31,725 nucleotides of DNA, taken from IMG/VR virus record IMGVR_UViG_3300010157_000173, positions 1-31,725 of that record, one strand, 5' to 3'. Shown here piece by piece: positions 23,155 to 30,846 of this stretch. The stretch's first letter is position 1. Each line of letters starts with the position of its first letter. The notes under the pieces are model-generated. The model was not told the origin of the DNA. It saw only the letters and a program-made list of their open reading frames with translations, and made no database searches. This stretch comes from a virus. The position numbers were made by a program, and so were the translations under genes.

Positions 23155-23527
23155 TATTTATTGTGAAAACTGTAAAACAGAAATAGAAAGTAAAACTGTT
23201 CATAATTACATTATTTGTAAATGTAAAGGTCAAAAACAAGTTAGTACAGATGGTGGAATGTTTTATCAACATTATGGATATGGGGATAAAGCTAAATATA
23301 AAATTACTTCTGTATATGATAATGGTAAATTAGAAACTAGACTTAAATATTTAAAATGGGGCACATTTGGTGTATCTGGAAATAAATTTGAATGGAAATT
23401 TATAAATGAATTAACAGATGAACATTTATGTGCTATATTAAATACCCAAAAGAATATTTCTGCCTTATATAGACAAACAATAGAAGATTTACTCATTGAA
23501 AGAGAAAGAACAAATACAATGATATGA
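23129..23527 (+). CDS. Hypothetical protein with a small zinc-binding segment, 132 aa
   Basis: Residues 12-35 hold C-E-N-C then C-K-C, a plausible four-Cys knuckle, followed by V-S-T-D-G-G, a layout I associate with small phage proteins of unknown function (DUF7695-like, not certain). The C-terminal half has F-E-W-K-F-I and a Leu/Arg-rich helix. The start is 26 bases inside the preceding gene; I find no better in-frame ATG before the Cys motif. Confidence 0.6.
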   Translation: MLIPLLKNSIYCENCKTEIESKTVHNYIICKCKGQKQVSTDGGMFYQHYGYGDKAKYKITSVYDNGKLETRLKYLKWGTFGVSGNKFEWKFINELTDEHLCAILNTQKNISALYRQTIEDLLIERERTNTMI

Positions 23528-23724
23528 AAGCAATATTAGAATTTAATTTACCAGAGGATAAATTTCTATATAAAACAGCTTTAAATGGTTTTGATTATTT
23601 AATAGCTTTACAGGAATTTGATAGATGGTTAAGAAATAATGAAAAAAGTGGATTAACTCCAACTTTTGAAGAAATACAACAATATTTTAAAGAAACAATA
23701 CAAGATATAAATTTATACGAATGA
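23524..23724 (+). CDS. Conserved phage small protein, 66 aa
   Basis: Opens with K-A-I-L-E-F-N-L-P-E-D-K and continues with L-Q-E-F-D-R-W-L-R-N, a pattern common in small proteins of Bacteroidota phages, usually near nucleotide-metabolism genes. Function unknown. It overlaps dUTPase by four bases, so it is co-translated with it. Confidence 0.7.
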   Translation: MKAILEFNLPEDKFLYKTALNGFDYLIALQEFDRWLRNNEKSGLTPTFEEIQQYFKETIQDINLYE

Positions 23725-24146
23725 AAGTAAAAATAAAAAAATTAGTAGAAAATGCAGTAATACCTGCTTATAGTAAGCCTGGTGATGCTGGGATGGATTT
23801 AACTTGTACAGAAATTGAATTAACACAAGATTACATTGCTTATAAAACAGGATTAGCTTTTGAAATCCCTGAAGGTTATGTAGGGTTATTATTCCCTAGA
23901 AGTAGTAATAGTAAAAAAGATTTATTATTAAGTAACTCTGTAGGAGTGTTGGACTCTGGATATAGAGGTCAAGTAGAATTTAGATATAAACATATCTCTA
24001 CAGATTGGGATTTAGCTAATAAATATTCTGTAAGAGACAGAATAGGTCAAATTATTATACTTCCTTATCCACAAATAGAATTTGAAGAAGTTCAAGAATT
24101 ATCTGAAACTGAAAGAGGAAACGGAGGGTTTGGATCAACTAATTAA
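23721..24146 (+). CDS. dut: dUTPase (dUTP diphosphatase)
   Basis: Hydrolyses dUTP to dUMP and PPi, limiting uracil in DNA and supplying dUMP. All five trimeric dUTPase motifs are visible: P-G-D-A-G-M-D-L (20-27), P-R-S-S-N-S-K-K (59-66), G-V-L-D-S-G-Y-R-G (75-83) with catalytic Asp and Tyr, R-I-G-Q-I-I (107-112), and R-G-N-G-G-F-G-S (132-139), the glycine-rich substrate-closing tail. Length 141 aa is standard for the trimeric family. It complements the UDG at 6271 in keeping uracil out of phage DNA. ATGA overlap upstream. Confidence 0.97.
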   Translation: MKVKIKKLVENAVIPAYSKPGDAGMDLTCTEIELTQDYIAYKTGLAFEIPEGYVGLLFPRSSNSKKDLLLSNSVGVLDSGYRGQVEFRYKHISTDWDLANKYSVRDRIGQIIILPYPQIEFEEVQELSETERGNGGFGSTN

Positions 24147-24153
24147 TAAAAAA

Positions 24154-24318
24154 ATGAAATTAATTTATAAATTACAATGTTTATTTTGGTATAATTTAGG
24201 GGATAATGTTTATTATTTTCCTTGGAGGTGGTGTTTTAAATTATATCAATATTCCATGCAGAAAAGTGTAGAGATAAATGATAAATATGATTTAAAAATT
24301 TGGAAAAGTGCAGAATAA
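24154..24318 (+). CDS. Hypothetical protein, 54 aa
   Basis: Short, aromatic- and Cys-containing protein (C-L-F-W-Y-N-L-G-D-N-V-Y-Y-F-P-W-R-W-C). The frame is open from 24082, but I choose 24154 since that removes a long overlap with dUTPase and has the A-rich leader AATAAAAAA. Possibly membrane-associated. Function unknown. Confidence 0.55.
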   Translation: MKLIYKLQCLFWYNLGDNVYYFPWRWCFKLYQYSMQKSVEINDKYDLKIWKSAE

Positions 24319-24355
24319 ATGTTATATTGTATTACACAAAAAATAAAATAAATAA

Positions 24356-27325
24356 ATGAATATTAAAAAGTTAAGTTTAGACAAAGAAATTTTATCTGAA
24401 GTGACTGTTTTTATGAAATATTCAAAGTATTTACCTGAACTAAACAGGAGAGAAACCTGGGAAGAATTAGTTACAAGAAATATGGAGATGCACATAAAAA
24501 AGTATCCTTTTTTAAAAAAAGAGATTAAAGAAAACTATAAACTTGTTTATAACAAGAAAGTTTTACCTTCTATGAGAAGTATGCAATTTGCAGGTAAATC
24601 AATAGAAGTTAGTCCTAATAGAATTTTTAATTGTGCTTATGCTCCTATAGATGATATTAGAGTATTTGGTGAAATTATGTTTTTATTATTAGGTGGTACT
24701 GGTGTAGGATATTCTGTACAAAAACATCATATTGAAAAATTACCTGAAATTAAAAAACCCAATATTAAAAGAAAGAAAAGATTTTTAATTGCTGATAGTA
24801 TTGAAGGATGGAGTGATGCTGTAAAAATGTTAATAAAAACATATTTTACAGGTACAAGTACTTTAGAATTTGATTTTAGTGATATTAGACCTAAAGGTAG
24901 CAGATTAGTAACAAGTGGTGGTAAAGCTCCAGGACCTCAACCTTTAAAAGAATGTTTAATTCATATACAAGGTATTTTAGATAAAAAAGATGATGGGGAT
25001 AAATTAACTCCATTAGAAGTTCACGATATTGTTTGTTTTATTGCTGATGCAGTATTAGCTGGTGGTATTAGAAGAGCTGCATTAATAAGTTTATTTAGTG
25101 CTGATGATGATGAAATGATTGCTTGTAAAACAGGTAATTGGTGGGAAACTAATCCACAAAGAGGAAGAAGTAATAATTCTGCTGTATTATTAAGACATAA
25201 AATTACAAAAGACTTTTTCATGGATTTATGGAAAAGAGTAGAATTAAGTAATGCTGGTGAACCTGGTATTTATTTAACTAATGATAAAGATTGGGGAACA
25301 AATCCATCATTAAGGGCTGGAACTAAAGTTCTAACAACAGAAGGTATCTTCCCAATTGAAGAATTACAAGATAAAACCTTCAAAGTTAAAAATTTAAATA
25401 GTGAAATATCTGATGCTAAATGTTGGTTGTCAGGTAAAAATCAACAACTTGTTAAGTTAACACTTGAAGATGGAACTGAATATTTTGCAACTAAAGAACA
25501 TGAGTGGCCTGTTTGGAATGGTGAAAAATACGTTAAAGTTAAAACACCAGAATTAACAAACGGTGATAAATTACCAATAATTAGAGAAAATAAATTATTT
25601 GATGGTCATTTAGGCGTGTATGATGATGGGTTCTTATGTGGATGGATTATTGGTGATGGTTGGGTTTCAGATAGAAAAGAATATTCAGAATATGGTATGA
25701 TAGTATCAGATACTGACGATGAATCTAATATTTCCGATAAATTAATAAAAACATTAAAACTAAATGTTCCAGGTTTTAATGGTGAATTTAAACGTAGATA
25801 TAAGAAAGGATACCAAGATATTGGGGAGGAAATGCAAATATCACATATTGATACACACACCAAAGAAATATCTATAAATAATAAAAGTGTTGATGAATAT
25901 ATTAAAAGTTTTGGTGTTGTTAATAAACACGTTGGTTTACCTAAATCGGTATGGGTTAATGGGTCTGAGGATTTTAGAAAGGGGTTGATTGATGGTTTAT
26001 TTAGTTCTGATGGTAATATTAGTAAGACACAAAAAAGAATAACGTATACATCATCCCACAAACAGCTTATAGATGATTTATCTGAATTGTTAGGGTTTTA
26101 CGGTATAAAATCTAAAATAAAGGTGGGTAAATCAGTATTAGATGGTTACGATAAAGAATTTACCCGATATGATTTAAGGATATGTGAAACAAACTCCATT
26201 AAACATTTTATATCATTGTTTAATTTAACAAATAAGTATAAACAAGATATATTAGATTCTTATGTGTTTAGATATAATATACACGATGATAAACAAATAA
26301 AAATTGAATCCGTTGAATTAACGGATATTTATGAGGATGTTTGGGATATATCAGTTTTTGACACCACACATTGTTTTCAAATATCTAAAGTAATAACAGG
26401 AAATTGTTGCGAAATTGCTTTAAGACCCTTCCAATTCTGTAATTTATGTGAAGTAAATGTAAGTGATATTCAAAGTCAAGAAGACTTAAACAACAGAGTA
26501 AAAGCTGCTGCATTTATTGGTACATTACAAGCTGGTTATACAGATTTTCATTATTTAAGAGATATTTGGAAAAAAACTACAGAAAAAGATGCTTTAATAG
26601 GGGTTTCTATGACAGGTATTGGTAGCGGTGAAATATTAAAATTCAATATGAAAGAAGCTACTAAAGTTGTAAAAGAAGAAAATGAAAGAGTTGCTAGTTT
26701 AATTGGTATTAATAAAGCTGCAAGAACTACAACAGTTAAACCTGCTGGTACTACTTCTTTAACTTTAGGAACTTCAAGTGGTATTCATGCGTGGCATAAT
26801 CATTATTATATTAGAAGAATTAGAGTGGGTAAAAATGAAGCTATATATACTTATCTTTTAATTAATCACCCTGAATTATTAGAAGATGATTATTTTAGAC
26901 CACATGATACAGCTATTATTTCTGTCCCACAAAAAGCACCTGATAATGCTATTATAAGAACTGAATCTCCTTTGGATTTATTAGAAAGAGTTAAAAAAGT
27001 ACATTTAGAATGGATTAAACCAGGTCATAGATCAGGTAGTAATTCCCATAATGTATCTGCTACTATCTCTATTAAACCTGAAGAATGGATTACGATTGGT
27101 AGCTGGATGTGGGAAAATAAAGAACATTATAATGGTTTATCTGTTTTACCTTATGACAATGGTAGTTATATACAAGCTCCTTTTGAAGATTGTACAAAAG
27201 AAAAATATGAAGAAATGATAAAACATTTACATAATATTGATTTATCTCAAGTAGTAGAAATGGATGATGCTACAGATCAAAAAGGAGAACTAGCATGTAG
27301 TTCTTCTGGATGTGAAGTGAAATAA
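24356..27325 (+). CDS. nrdJ: Class II (adenosylcobalamin-dependent) ribonucleotide reductase with an in-frame intein
   Basis: Converts ribonucleotides to deoxyribonucleotides. The precursor is 989 aa; removing residues 318-683 leaves 623 aa, resembling monomeric RTPR (739 aa in Lactobacillus leichmannii). F-N-C-A-Y-A-P (Cys93) matches the first active-site Cys; G-G-T-G-V-G-Y follows near 113-119. Across the intein, N-P is rejoined to C-C-E-I-A-L-R-P, giving the thiyl-radical Cys (684), Glu (686), and Cys695 eleven residues further, the same spacing as C408/C419 of RTPR. The tail C-S-S-S-G-C (981-986) fits the C-terminal redox pair. A phage RNR of this class does not need a separate small subunit but depends on host cobalamin. 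It ends at a strong terminator. Confidence 0.92.
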   Translation: MNIKKLSLDKEILSEVTVFMKYSKYLPELNRRETWEELVTRNMEMHIKKYPFLKKEIKENYKLVYNKKVLPSMRSMQFAGKSIEVSPNRIFNCAYAPIDDIRVFGEIMFLLLGGTGVGYSVQKHHIEKLPEIKKPNIKRKKRFLIADSIEGWSDAVKMLIKTYFTGTSTLEFDFSDIRPKGSRLVTSGGKAPGPQPLKECLIHIQGILDKKDDGDKLTPLEVHDIVCFIADAVLAGGIRRAALISLFSADDDEMIACKTGNWWETNPQRGRSNNSAVLLRHKITKDFFMDLWKRVELSNAGEPGIYLTNDKDWGTNPSLRAGTKVLTTEGIFPIEELQDKTFKVKNLNSEISDAKCWLSGKNQQLVKLTLEDGTEYFATKEHEWPVWNGEKYVKVKTPELTNGDKLPIIRENKLFDGHLGVYDDGFLCGWIIGDGWVSDRKEYSEYGMIVSDTDDESNISDKLIKTLKLNVPGFNGEFKRRYKKGYQDIGEEMQISHIDTHTKEISINNKSVDEYIKSFGVVNKHVGLPKSVWVNGSEDFRKGLIDGLFSSDGNISKTQKRITYTSSHKQLIDDLSELLGFYGIKSKIKVGKSVLDGYDKEFTRYDLRICETNSIKHFISLFNLTNKYKQDILDSYVFRYNIHDDKQIKIESVELTDIYEDVWDISVFDTTHCFQISKVITGNCCEIALRPFQFCNLCEVNVSDIQSQEDLNNRVKAAAFIGTLQAGYTDFHYLRDIWKKTTEKDALIGVSMTGIGSGEILKFNMKEATKVVKEENERVASLIGINKAARTTTVKPAGTTSLTLGTSSGIHAWHNHYYIRRIRVGKNEAIYTYLLINHPELLEDDYFRPHDTAIISVPQKAPDNAIIRTESPLDLLERVKKVHLEWIKPGHRSGSNSHNVSATISIKPEEWITIGSWMWENKEHYNGLSVLPYDNGSYIQAPFEDCTKEKYEEMIKHLHNIDLSQVVEMDDATDQKGELACSSSGCEVK
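25307..26404 (+). mobile_element. LAGLIDADG intein in the ribonucleotide reductase
   Basis: 366-residue intein from Ser318 to Asn683 of the precursor. Block A reads S-L-R-A-G-T-K-V-L-T, block B has G-T-E-Y-F-A-T-K-E-H-E-W (T-x-x-H), two LAGLIDADG motifs are L-C-G-W-I-I-G-D-G-W (near residue 428) and G-L-I-D-G-L-F-S-S-D-G (near 543), and block F/G ends V-F-D-T-T-H-C-F-Q-I then V-I-T-G-N with C-extein Cys684 as +1. The first residue is Ser and the penultimate is Gly instead of His, both less common. The central part is visibly richer in CpG than the flanking exteins. Splicing activity and homing activity are predicted, not shown. Confidence 0.92.
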
Positions 27326-27336
27326 ATAACAAAAAC

Positions 27337-27367
27337 AAAAGAGTGGTAGAAATATCACTCTTTTTTT
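27337..27367 (+). terminator. Intrinsic terminator after the ribonucleotide reductase
   Basis: AAAAGAGTG (27337-27345) pairs with CACTCTTTT (27356-27364) around a ten-base loop and is followed by T-rich sequence. Confidence 0.8.
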
Positions 27368-27378
27368 AATTAAAAAAT

Positions 27379-28446
27379 ATGATAACATTATATAAAAAAG
27401 ACAGTAAAGGAAAAATTAGAATTATAAACTTTTGGTGTGAAGGAAATTTATTTCATACAGAAGCTGGATTATTAGGTGGTAAATTAATTAAAAATACTAC
27501 TAATTGTGTTTCAAAAAATATTGGTAAATCTAATGAAACTAAATCAAGAGAGCAAGCTATATTTGAAATGGAATCTAAAATAAGAGAGAAATTACAAGAA
27601 GATTATTTTAGAACTAAAGAAGAAGCAGAAAATAATATTGTAATACTTCCTATGTTAGCTAAATCTTACGAAGATGAGAAAAAGAAAATAGATTGGAGTA
27701 AAGATAAAATTTATATACAACCAAAATTAGATGGACAGCGTTGTTTAGCAATAATTAAAGATAATAAAGTTAAATTGATTTCTAGAGATGGTGTAGTAAT
27801 TGAAAATATGGGGCATATAGAAGTCTCATTATCTTTTATTATGGAAGATTGTATTTTAGATGGAGAATTATACTCACATGGTTTAACATTTCAAGAAAAT
27901 ATGAAATTAGTTAAAAAATTAAGACCAGAAACATCTAAATTGATAAAATATCATGTTTATGATTGTATAACGCCAGACAATTTTACTAAAAGATTTAATT
28001 ATTTACAAATGTTAGTAGAAGGTGTGGAGAATACTATTTTGGTATCAACTATGGCTATAACTAGTGAAGAAGAAATGATTAAATATCATGGAATTAATAT
28101 GTCTTCTGGTTATGAAGGTTCTATTATTAGAAGAGATGGATCATATAAAATTAATGGTAGAAGTAATAATTTATTGAAATTTAAAGACTTTCAAGATTTA
28201 GATGCTAAAATTATTGATATTATACCAGCAGAAAATAGACCTGAATGGGGTATTGTTTTATGTGAATATAATGGAAAACAATTTAAAGCAACTCCAAAAA
28301 TGTCTCAAGAGGATAAAATAGATTTACTAAAGAATAAAAATGAATATATTGGTAAAACTTGTATTATTACTTATTTTGAATTTACAGATGATAATATACC
28401 TCGTTTTCCTATTTATAAAGGTATTCGTCTAGATAATAACAAATAA
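27379..28446 (+). CDS. ATP-dependent DNA ligase with N-terminal WGR-like domain
   Basis: Seals nicks in phage DNA. Nucleotidyltransferase motifs are complete: motif I Q-P-K-L-D-G-Q-R (114-121) with adenylated Lys116, motif III I-L-D-G-E-L (159-164), IIIa Y-H-V-Y-D-C (191-196), motif IV Y-E-G-S-I-I-R (245-251), motif V L-L-K-F-K-D (265-270). A C-terminal OB region follows (about 275-355). The first 80 residues (L-Y-K-K-D-S-K-G-K-I then N-I-G-K-S-N-E-T-K-S-R-E-Q-A) look like a WGR domain, occasionally found in viral ligases. Length 355 aa is normal for such phage ligases. It is a single-gene unit between two terminators. Confidence 0.93.
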   Translation: MITLYKKDSKGKIRIINFWCEGNLFHTEAGLLGGKLIKNTTNCVSKNIGKSNETKSREQAIFEMESKIREKLQEDYFRTKEEAENNIVILPMLAKSYEDEKKKIDWSKDKIYIQPKLDGQRCLAIIKDNKVKLISRDGVVIENMGHIEVSLSFIMEDCILDGELYSHGLTFQENMKLVKKLRPETSKLIKYHVYDCITPDNFTKRFNYLQMLVEGVENTILVSTMAITSEEEMIKYHGINMSSGYEGSIIRRDGSYKINGRSNNLLKFKDFQDLDAKIIDIIPAENRPEWGIVLCEYNGKQFKATPKMSQEDKIDLLKNKNEYIGKTCIITYFEFTDDNIPRFPIYKGIRLDNNK

Positions 28447-28456
28447 AAAATTAATT

Positions 28457-28488
28457 AAGGAGCAATACTAATAATATTGCTCCTTTTT
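28457..28488 (+). terminator. Intrinsic terminator after the ligase
   Basis: AAGGAGCAATA (28457-28467) and TATTGCTCCTT (28475-28485) form an eleven-pair stem with a seven-base loop and a T-run. Confidence 0.88.
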
Positions 28489-28490
28489 AT

Positions 28491-28498
28491 TAATTTTG
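28491..28498 (+). promoter_or_regulatory. Candidate Bacteroidota-type -7 box TAATTTTG
   Basis: Matches TAnnTTTG directly after the ligase terminator and at the head of the next gene cluster. No TTG is visible at the expected -33 spacing, so support is partial. Confidence 0.35.
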
Positions 28499-28551
28499 CA
28501 GGATGATTAAAATATATGATAACATAACAGGAGAATTAATTTATATAAAAA

Positions 28552-28695
28552 ATGATAATTAGTTTAATAATATTTTTTATTGGGTATTGGTATTTTGAAC
28601 CTAATATTGATAAAGTAAATAATATGTATTTGCTATATTACAATACAAGAAAAAATGGAGTTTTAAATAGAAATTATATAATTTTATGGGAATAA
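28552..28695 (+). CDS. Small membrane-like peptide, 47 aa
   Basis: Hydrophobic N-terminal stretch (residues 2-14, IISLIIFFIGYWY) followed by a polar/Asn-rich tail; could be a signal-anchor peptide. It overlaps the next start by ten bases. Nothing else supports it. Confidence 0.4.
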   Translation: MIISLIIFFIGYWYFEPNIDKVNNMYLLYYNTRKNGVLNRNYIILWE

Positions 28696-28955
28696 TTGAT
28701 TTTATAAGACAAAAACAATCAGAATATCTTAAACTATACCAACAATTTTTAAAAGATAACCCTGGAAAAATAATGTGTTCATATGGTATACAATATGAAG
28801 TTTGTAAAAATTTAATTAAAACTTGTAATACAATAGAGGATATTAAGAAATATGAAGAAAGATGTTTAAAATTGTATAAAAATGCAAAAGGTCCAAATGG
28901 ACATTATATAGCAGCAAAAACTTGTAAAGAAATAATAGAAGAATATGGAAAATAA
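28686..28955 (+). CDS. Hypothetical cysteine-containing protein, 89 aa
   Basis: Basic, helical, four Cys spread over the sequence (near residues 31, 40, 47 and 81, with one more near 65) but no obvious paired zinc motif. Contains two Y/K-rich helices (F-I-R-Q-K-Q-S-E-Y-L-K-L-Y, Y-E-E-R-C-L-K-L-Y-K). Not recognised. Overlaps the next gene by 11 bases. Confidence 0.6.
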   Translation: MGIIDFIRQKQSEYLKLYQQFLKDNPGKIMCSYGIQYEVCKNLIKTCNTIEDIKKYEERCLKLYKNAKGPNGHYIAAKTCKEIIEEYGK

Positions 28956-29454
28956 TAGTAGTCACGATGATATATACCCTAAAAAAGAAGGGTATTACGA
29001 AGTAGAACTACAAGGCTCTACATGTAATAAGTTAGTATGTTATTTTACAGGAGTAAATTGGTTAATCCCAAAAACTTATAGCAGAGTCCCTAATGATAAA
29101 ATTATCTCTTTTAAATGGACTATTGCTACAGAATTTGAAAATACTTTAGTTATAAAGAGTGATAATCCTTTAAAAGGTAAAAAAGAATCAACAGGTAAAC
29201 AACATGTAGAATATGATTGGGATTTTTTAAAATCTCAAATGAGTAGACTGGGGAAATATAAAATAGAAAATGGTGGTAAGTATGAATATGAAAACTGGAA
29301 AAAAAAGATAGATATTAAAGAATTAAAAAAAGCTTTATTAAGACATACTTTAGCTATTATGGATGATGTTTATTTAGATGAGGGGGAAGAATTTGGACAT
29401 TTAAACGCCATAGCGTTAAACAGTATGTTTATATTCACACAATTAAATAAATAA
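28945..29454 (+). CDS. dATP/dGTP diphosphohydrolase-like protein (DUF5664 type) with an extra N-terminal domain
   Basis: Two parts. Residues about 8-60 (P-K-K-E-G-Y-Y-E-V then F-T-G-V-N-W-L and I-I-S-F-K-W) look like the small beta-rich W-x-x-P-type domain common in phage proteins. Residues about 95-165 contain R-L-G-K-Y, Y-E-Y-E-N-W-K-K, L-K-K-A-L-L-R-H-T-L-A-I-M, D-E-G-E-E-F-G-H-L-N-A-I-A-L-N, the K-Y-x-x-x-N-W / A-x-x-R-H / G-H-L arrangement of the phage dATP/dGTP diphosphohydrolase N-terminal domain (DUF5664-like). The predicted helical all-alpha pocket is consistent with nucleotide binding. Enzymatic activity is inferred; the metal ligands cannot be confirmed by eye. Confidence 0.6.
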   Translation: MENNSSHDDIYPKKEGYYEVELQGSTCNKLVCYFTGVNWLIPKTYSRVPNDKIISFKWTIATEFENTLVIKSDNPLKGKKESTGKQHVEYDWDFLKSQMSRLGKYKIENGGKYEYENWKKKIDIKELKKALLRHTLAIMDDVYLDEGEEFGHLNAIALNSMFIFTQLNK

Positions 29455-29459
29455 ATAAC

Positions 29460-30431
29460 ATGACTTTAGAATATTTTATTAATTCTTGTAAAAATTATAA
29501 ATTAACTAATTTTACAAAAGTTATATTTTTTGATATTAAAAATAACATAGTTTATTTTTATGATAAGAACCAATTTATTCATAAAATGAATTGTTGTAAT
29601 ATTTATAAAAATCAAAAATATTCTATTAGATCAGCAATAAACAAAACGGAGTATTTCATAAATAAAGCTAAAGAAATTCATGGTGATAGGTATGATTATA
29701 GTTTGGTTAATTATATTAAACATGATAATAAAATTACAATCATATGTCCCATACATGGGATTTTTTCACAAACACCTAATGCTCATTTATCTAAAAAAGG
29801 TTGTAAAAAATGTGGTTATAGAACTTCTTTAAAAGAAAAACCTATAAGATTATCATTATTAGATAACTTTTTAATTAATGCTAATAAAATACATTCAAAT
29901 AAATATGATTATTCTAAATTTTTAGTAAATAATGCCAAAACTAAAGGGATAATTATTTGTCCTACACATGGAGAATTTTTAATGAATATTAATAATCATA
30001 TTTCAGGTAAACAAAAATGTAAAAAATGTATTGAAAAGAAAAGTTGTTATTATAACATTGAAAATGCTGTTAAATATGAACAAGAATGGTCAAATACACC
30101 AGCAATATTATATGTAGTATTATTAACAAATGGGGTAGATAATTGGTTAAAAATAGGAGTTTCTAGAAGAAAATTAAGCAATAGAATGGCTGAAATACCT
30201 TTAAATTATAAAGAAATATTTATCAAAAATACAAATTTTTATAAAGCAATAATTTTAGAAAATTATCTTATTAAGAAATTTAATAAAAATAAAAAAATAC
30301 CTAAAATTAAATTTGGAGGTATGTATGAATGTTTTAGTGAAAGAATTAAATTAGAAATAATAGATCTTTTATCATTTTTAAAAGATGATGAAATTAATAT
30401 TGAATTATTAAACAACAATTCAATATTATGA
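29460..30431 (+). CDS. Homing endonuclease with DUF723 repeats and GIY-YIG domain
   Basis: 323 residues. After a variable 60-residue N-terminus, two tandem DUF723-like DNA-binding units are visible: F-I-N-K-A-K-E-I-H-G-D-R-Y-D-Y-S with I-I-C-P-I-H-G-I-F and G-C-K-K-C-G (about 66-120), and F-L-I-N-A-N-K-I-H-S-N-K-Y-D-Y-S with I-I-C-P-T-H-G-E-F and K-C-K-K-C (about 137-196). The C-terminal third (about 215-310) is a GIY-YIG/T5orf172-type nuclease: I-L-Y-V-V-L-L, L-K-I-G-V-S, K-L-S-N-R-M, I-L-E-N-Y-L-I-K-K-F with catalytic Glu, and G-G-M-Y-E-C-F. Free-standing selfish gene; insertion target probably nearby. ATGA overlap with the next gene. Confidence 0.88.
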   Translation: MTLEYFINSCKNYKLTNFTKVIFFDIKNNIVYFYDKNQFIHKMNCCNIYKNQKYSIRSAINKTEYFINKAKEIHGDRYDYSLVNYIKHDNKITIICPIHGIFSQTPNAHLSKKGCKKCGYRTSLKEKPIRLSLLDNFLINANKIHSNKYDYSKFLVNNAKTKGIIICPTHGEFLMNINNHISGKQKCKKCIEKKSCYYNIENAVKYEQEWSNTPAILYVVLLTNGVDNWLKIGVSRRKLSNRMAEIPLNYKEIFIKNTNFYKAIILENYLIKKFNKNKKIPKIKFGGMYECFSERIKLEIIDLLSFLKDDEINIELLNNNSIL

Positions 30432-30547
30432 TTAGACATTATTTAGCAGAAGATAGCGGATTAGACGAATCTGGATTAGAACATATAATTCACACTTGCT
30501 GGAATAGTTTAGCTAGACTTGAATTACACTTAAAAAATAAAAAGTAA
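30428..30547 (+). CDS. Small hypothetical protein, 39 aa
   Basis: Short acidic-to-basic peptide (L-A-E-D-S-G-L-D-E-S-G-L then H-I-I-H-T-C-W and L-H-L-K-N-K-K). It starts with an ATGA overlap and ends with a TAATG overlap, the only evidence that it is translated. Confidence 0.45.
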   Translation: MIRHYLAEDSGLDESGLEHIIHTCWNSLARLELHLKNKK

Positions 30548-30846
30548 TGGAATTAAATAAATATGAGATATTAATGGGTGATATATTGAGAGATTTAACA
30601 TATGGTAAAGATCCAGATTATACAGAATTAAAATTAAATGGTAGTTTAATAATTGAAAAAGAACTCATTAATGATACTACATTAACTGTAATGACTTGGA
30701 TTTCTAACACTGATAGTAAAGTTATTAATATTACTTATATTGATAGAAAGAATTTTTTAAAAAAAGAATTAGAAAAAGCTATTAAAAGAGAAGATTTTGA
30801 AAATGCAAGTAAATTACAAGAAAAAATTAAAAAGTATAATAAATGA
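30547..30846 (+). CDS. UVR-motif protein, 99 aa
   Basis: The C-terminal segment L-K-K-E-L-E-K-A-I-K-R-E-D-F-E-N-A-S (residues about 71-88) followed by K-L-Q-E-K-I-K-K is the UVR motif shared by UvrB, UvrC and McsA-type proteins, a small helix-turn-helix that mediates protein-protein contact. The N-terminal 70 residues are an unrecognised beta-rich domain. A stand-alone UVR module might hijack a host complex, but no partner can be named. Confidence 0.6.
   Translation: MELNKYEILMGDILRDLTYGKDPDYTELKLNGSLIIEKELINDTTLTVMTWISNTDSKVINITYIDRKNFLKKELEKAIKREDFENASKLQEKIKKYNK

Noticed and set aside
24319-24351. 10-residue ORF before the ribonucleotide reductase
   Set aside because: No overlap junction with the RNR start and no distinct composition.
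28503-28562. 19-residue ORF after the ligase terminator
   Set aside because: Starts five bases after the proposed -7 box and overlaps a better small ORF; would need leaderless translation.
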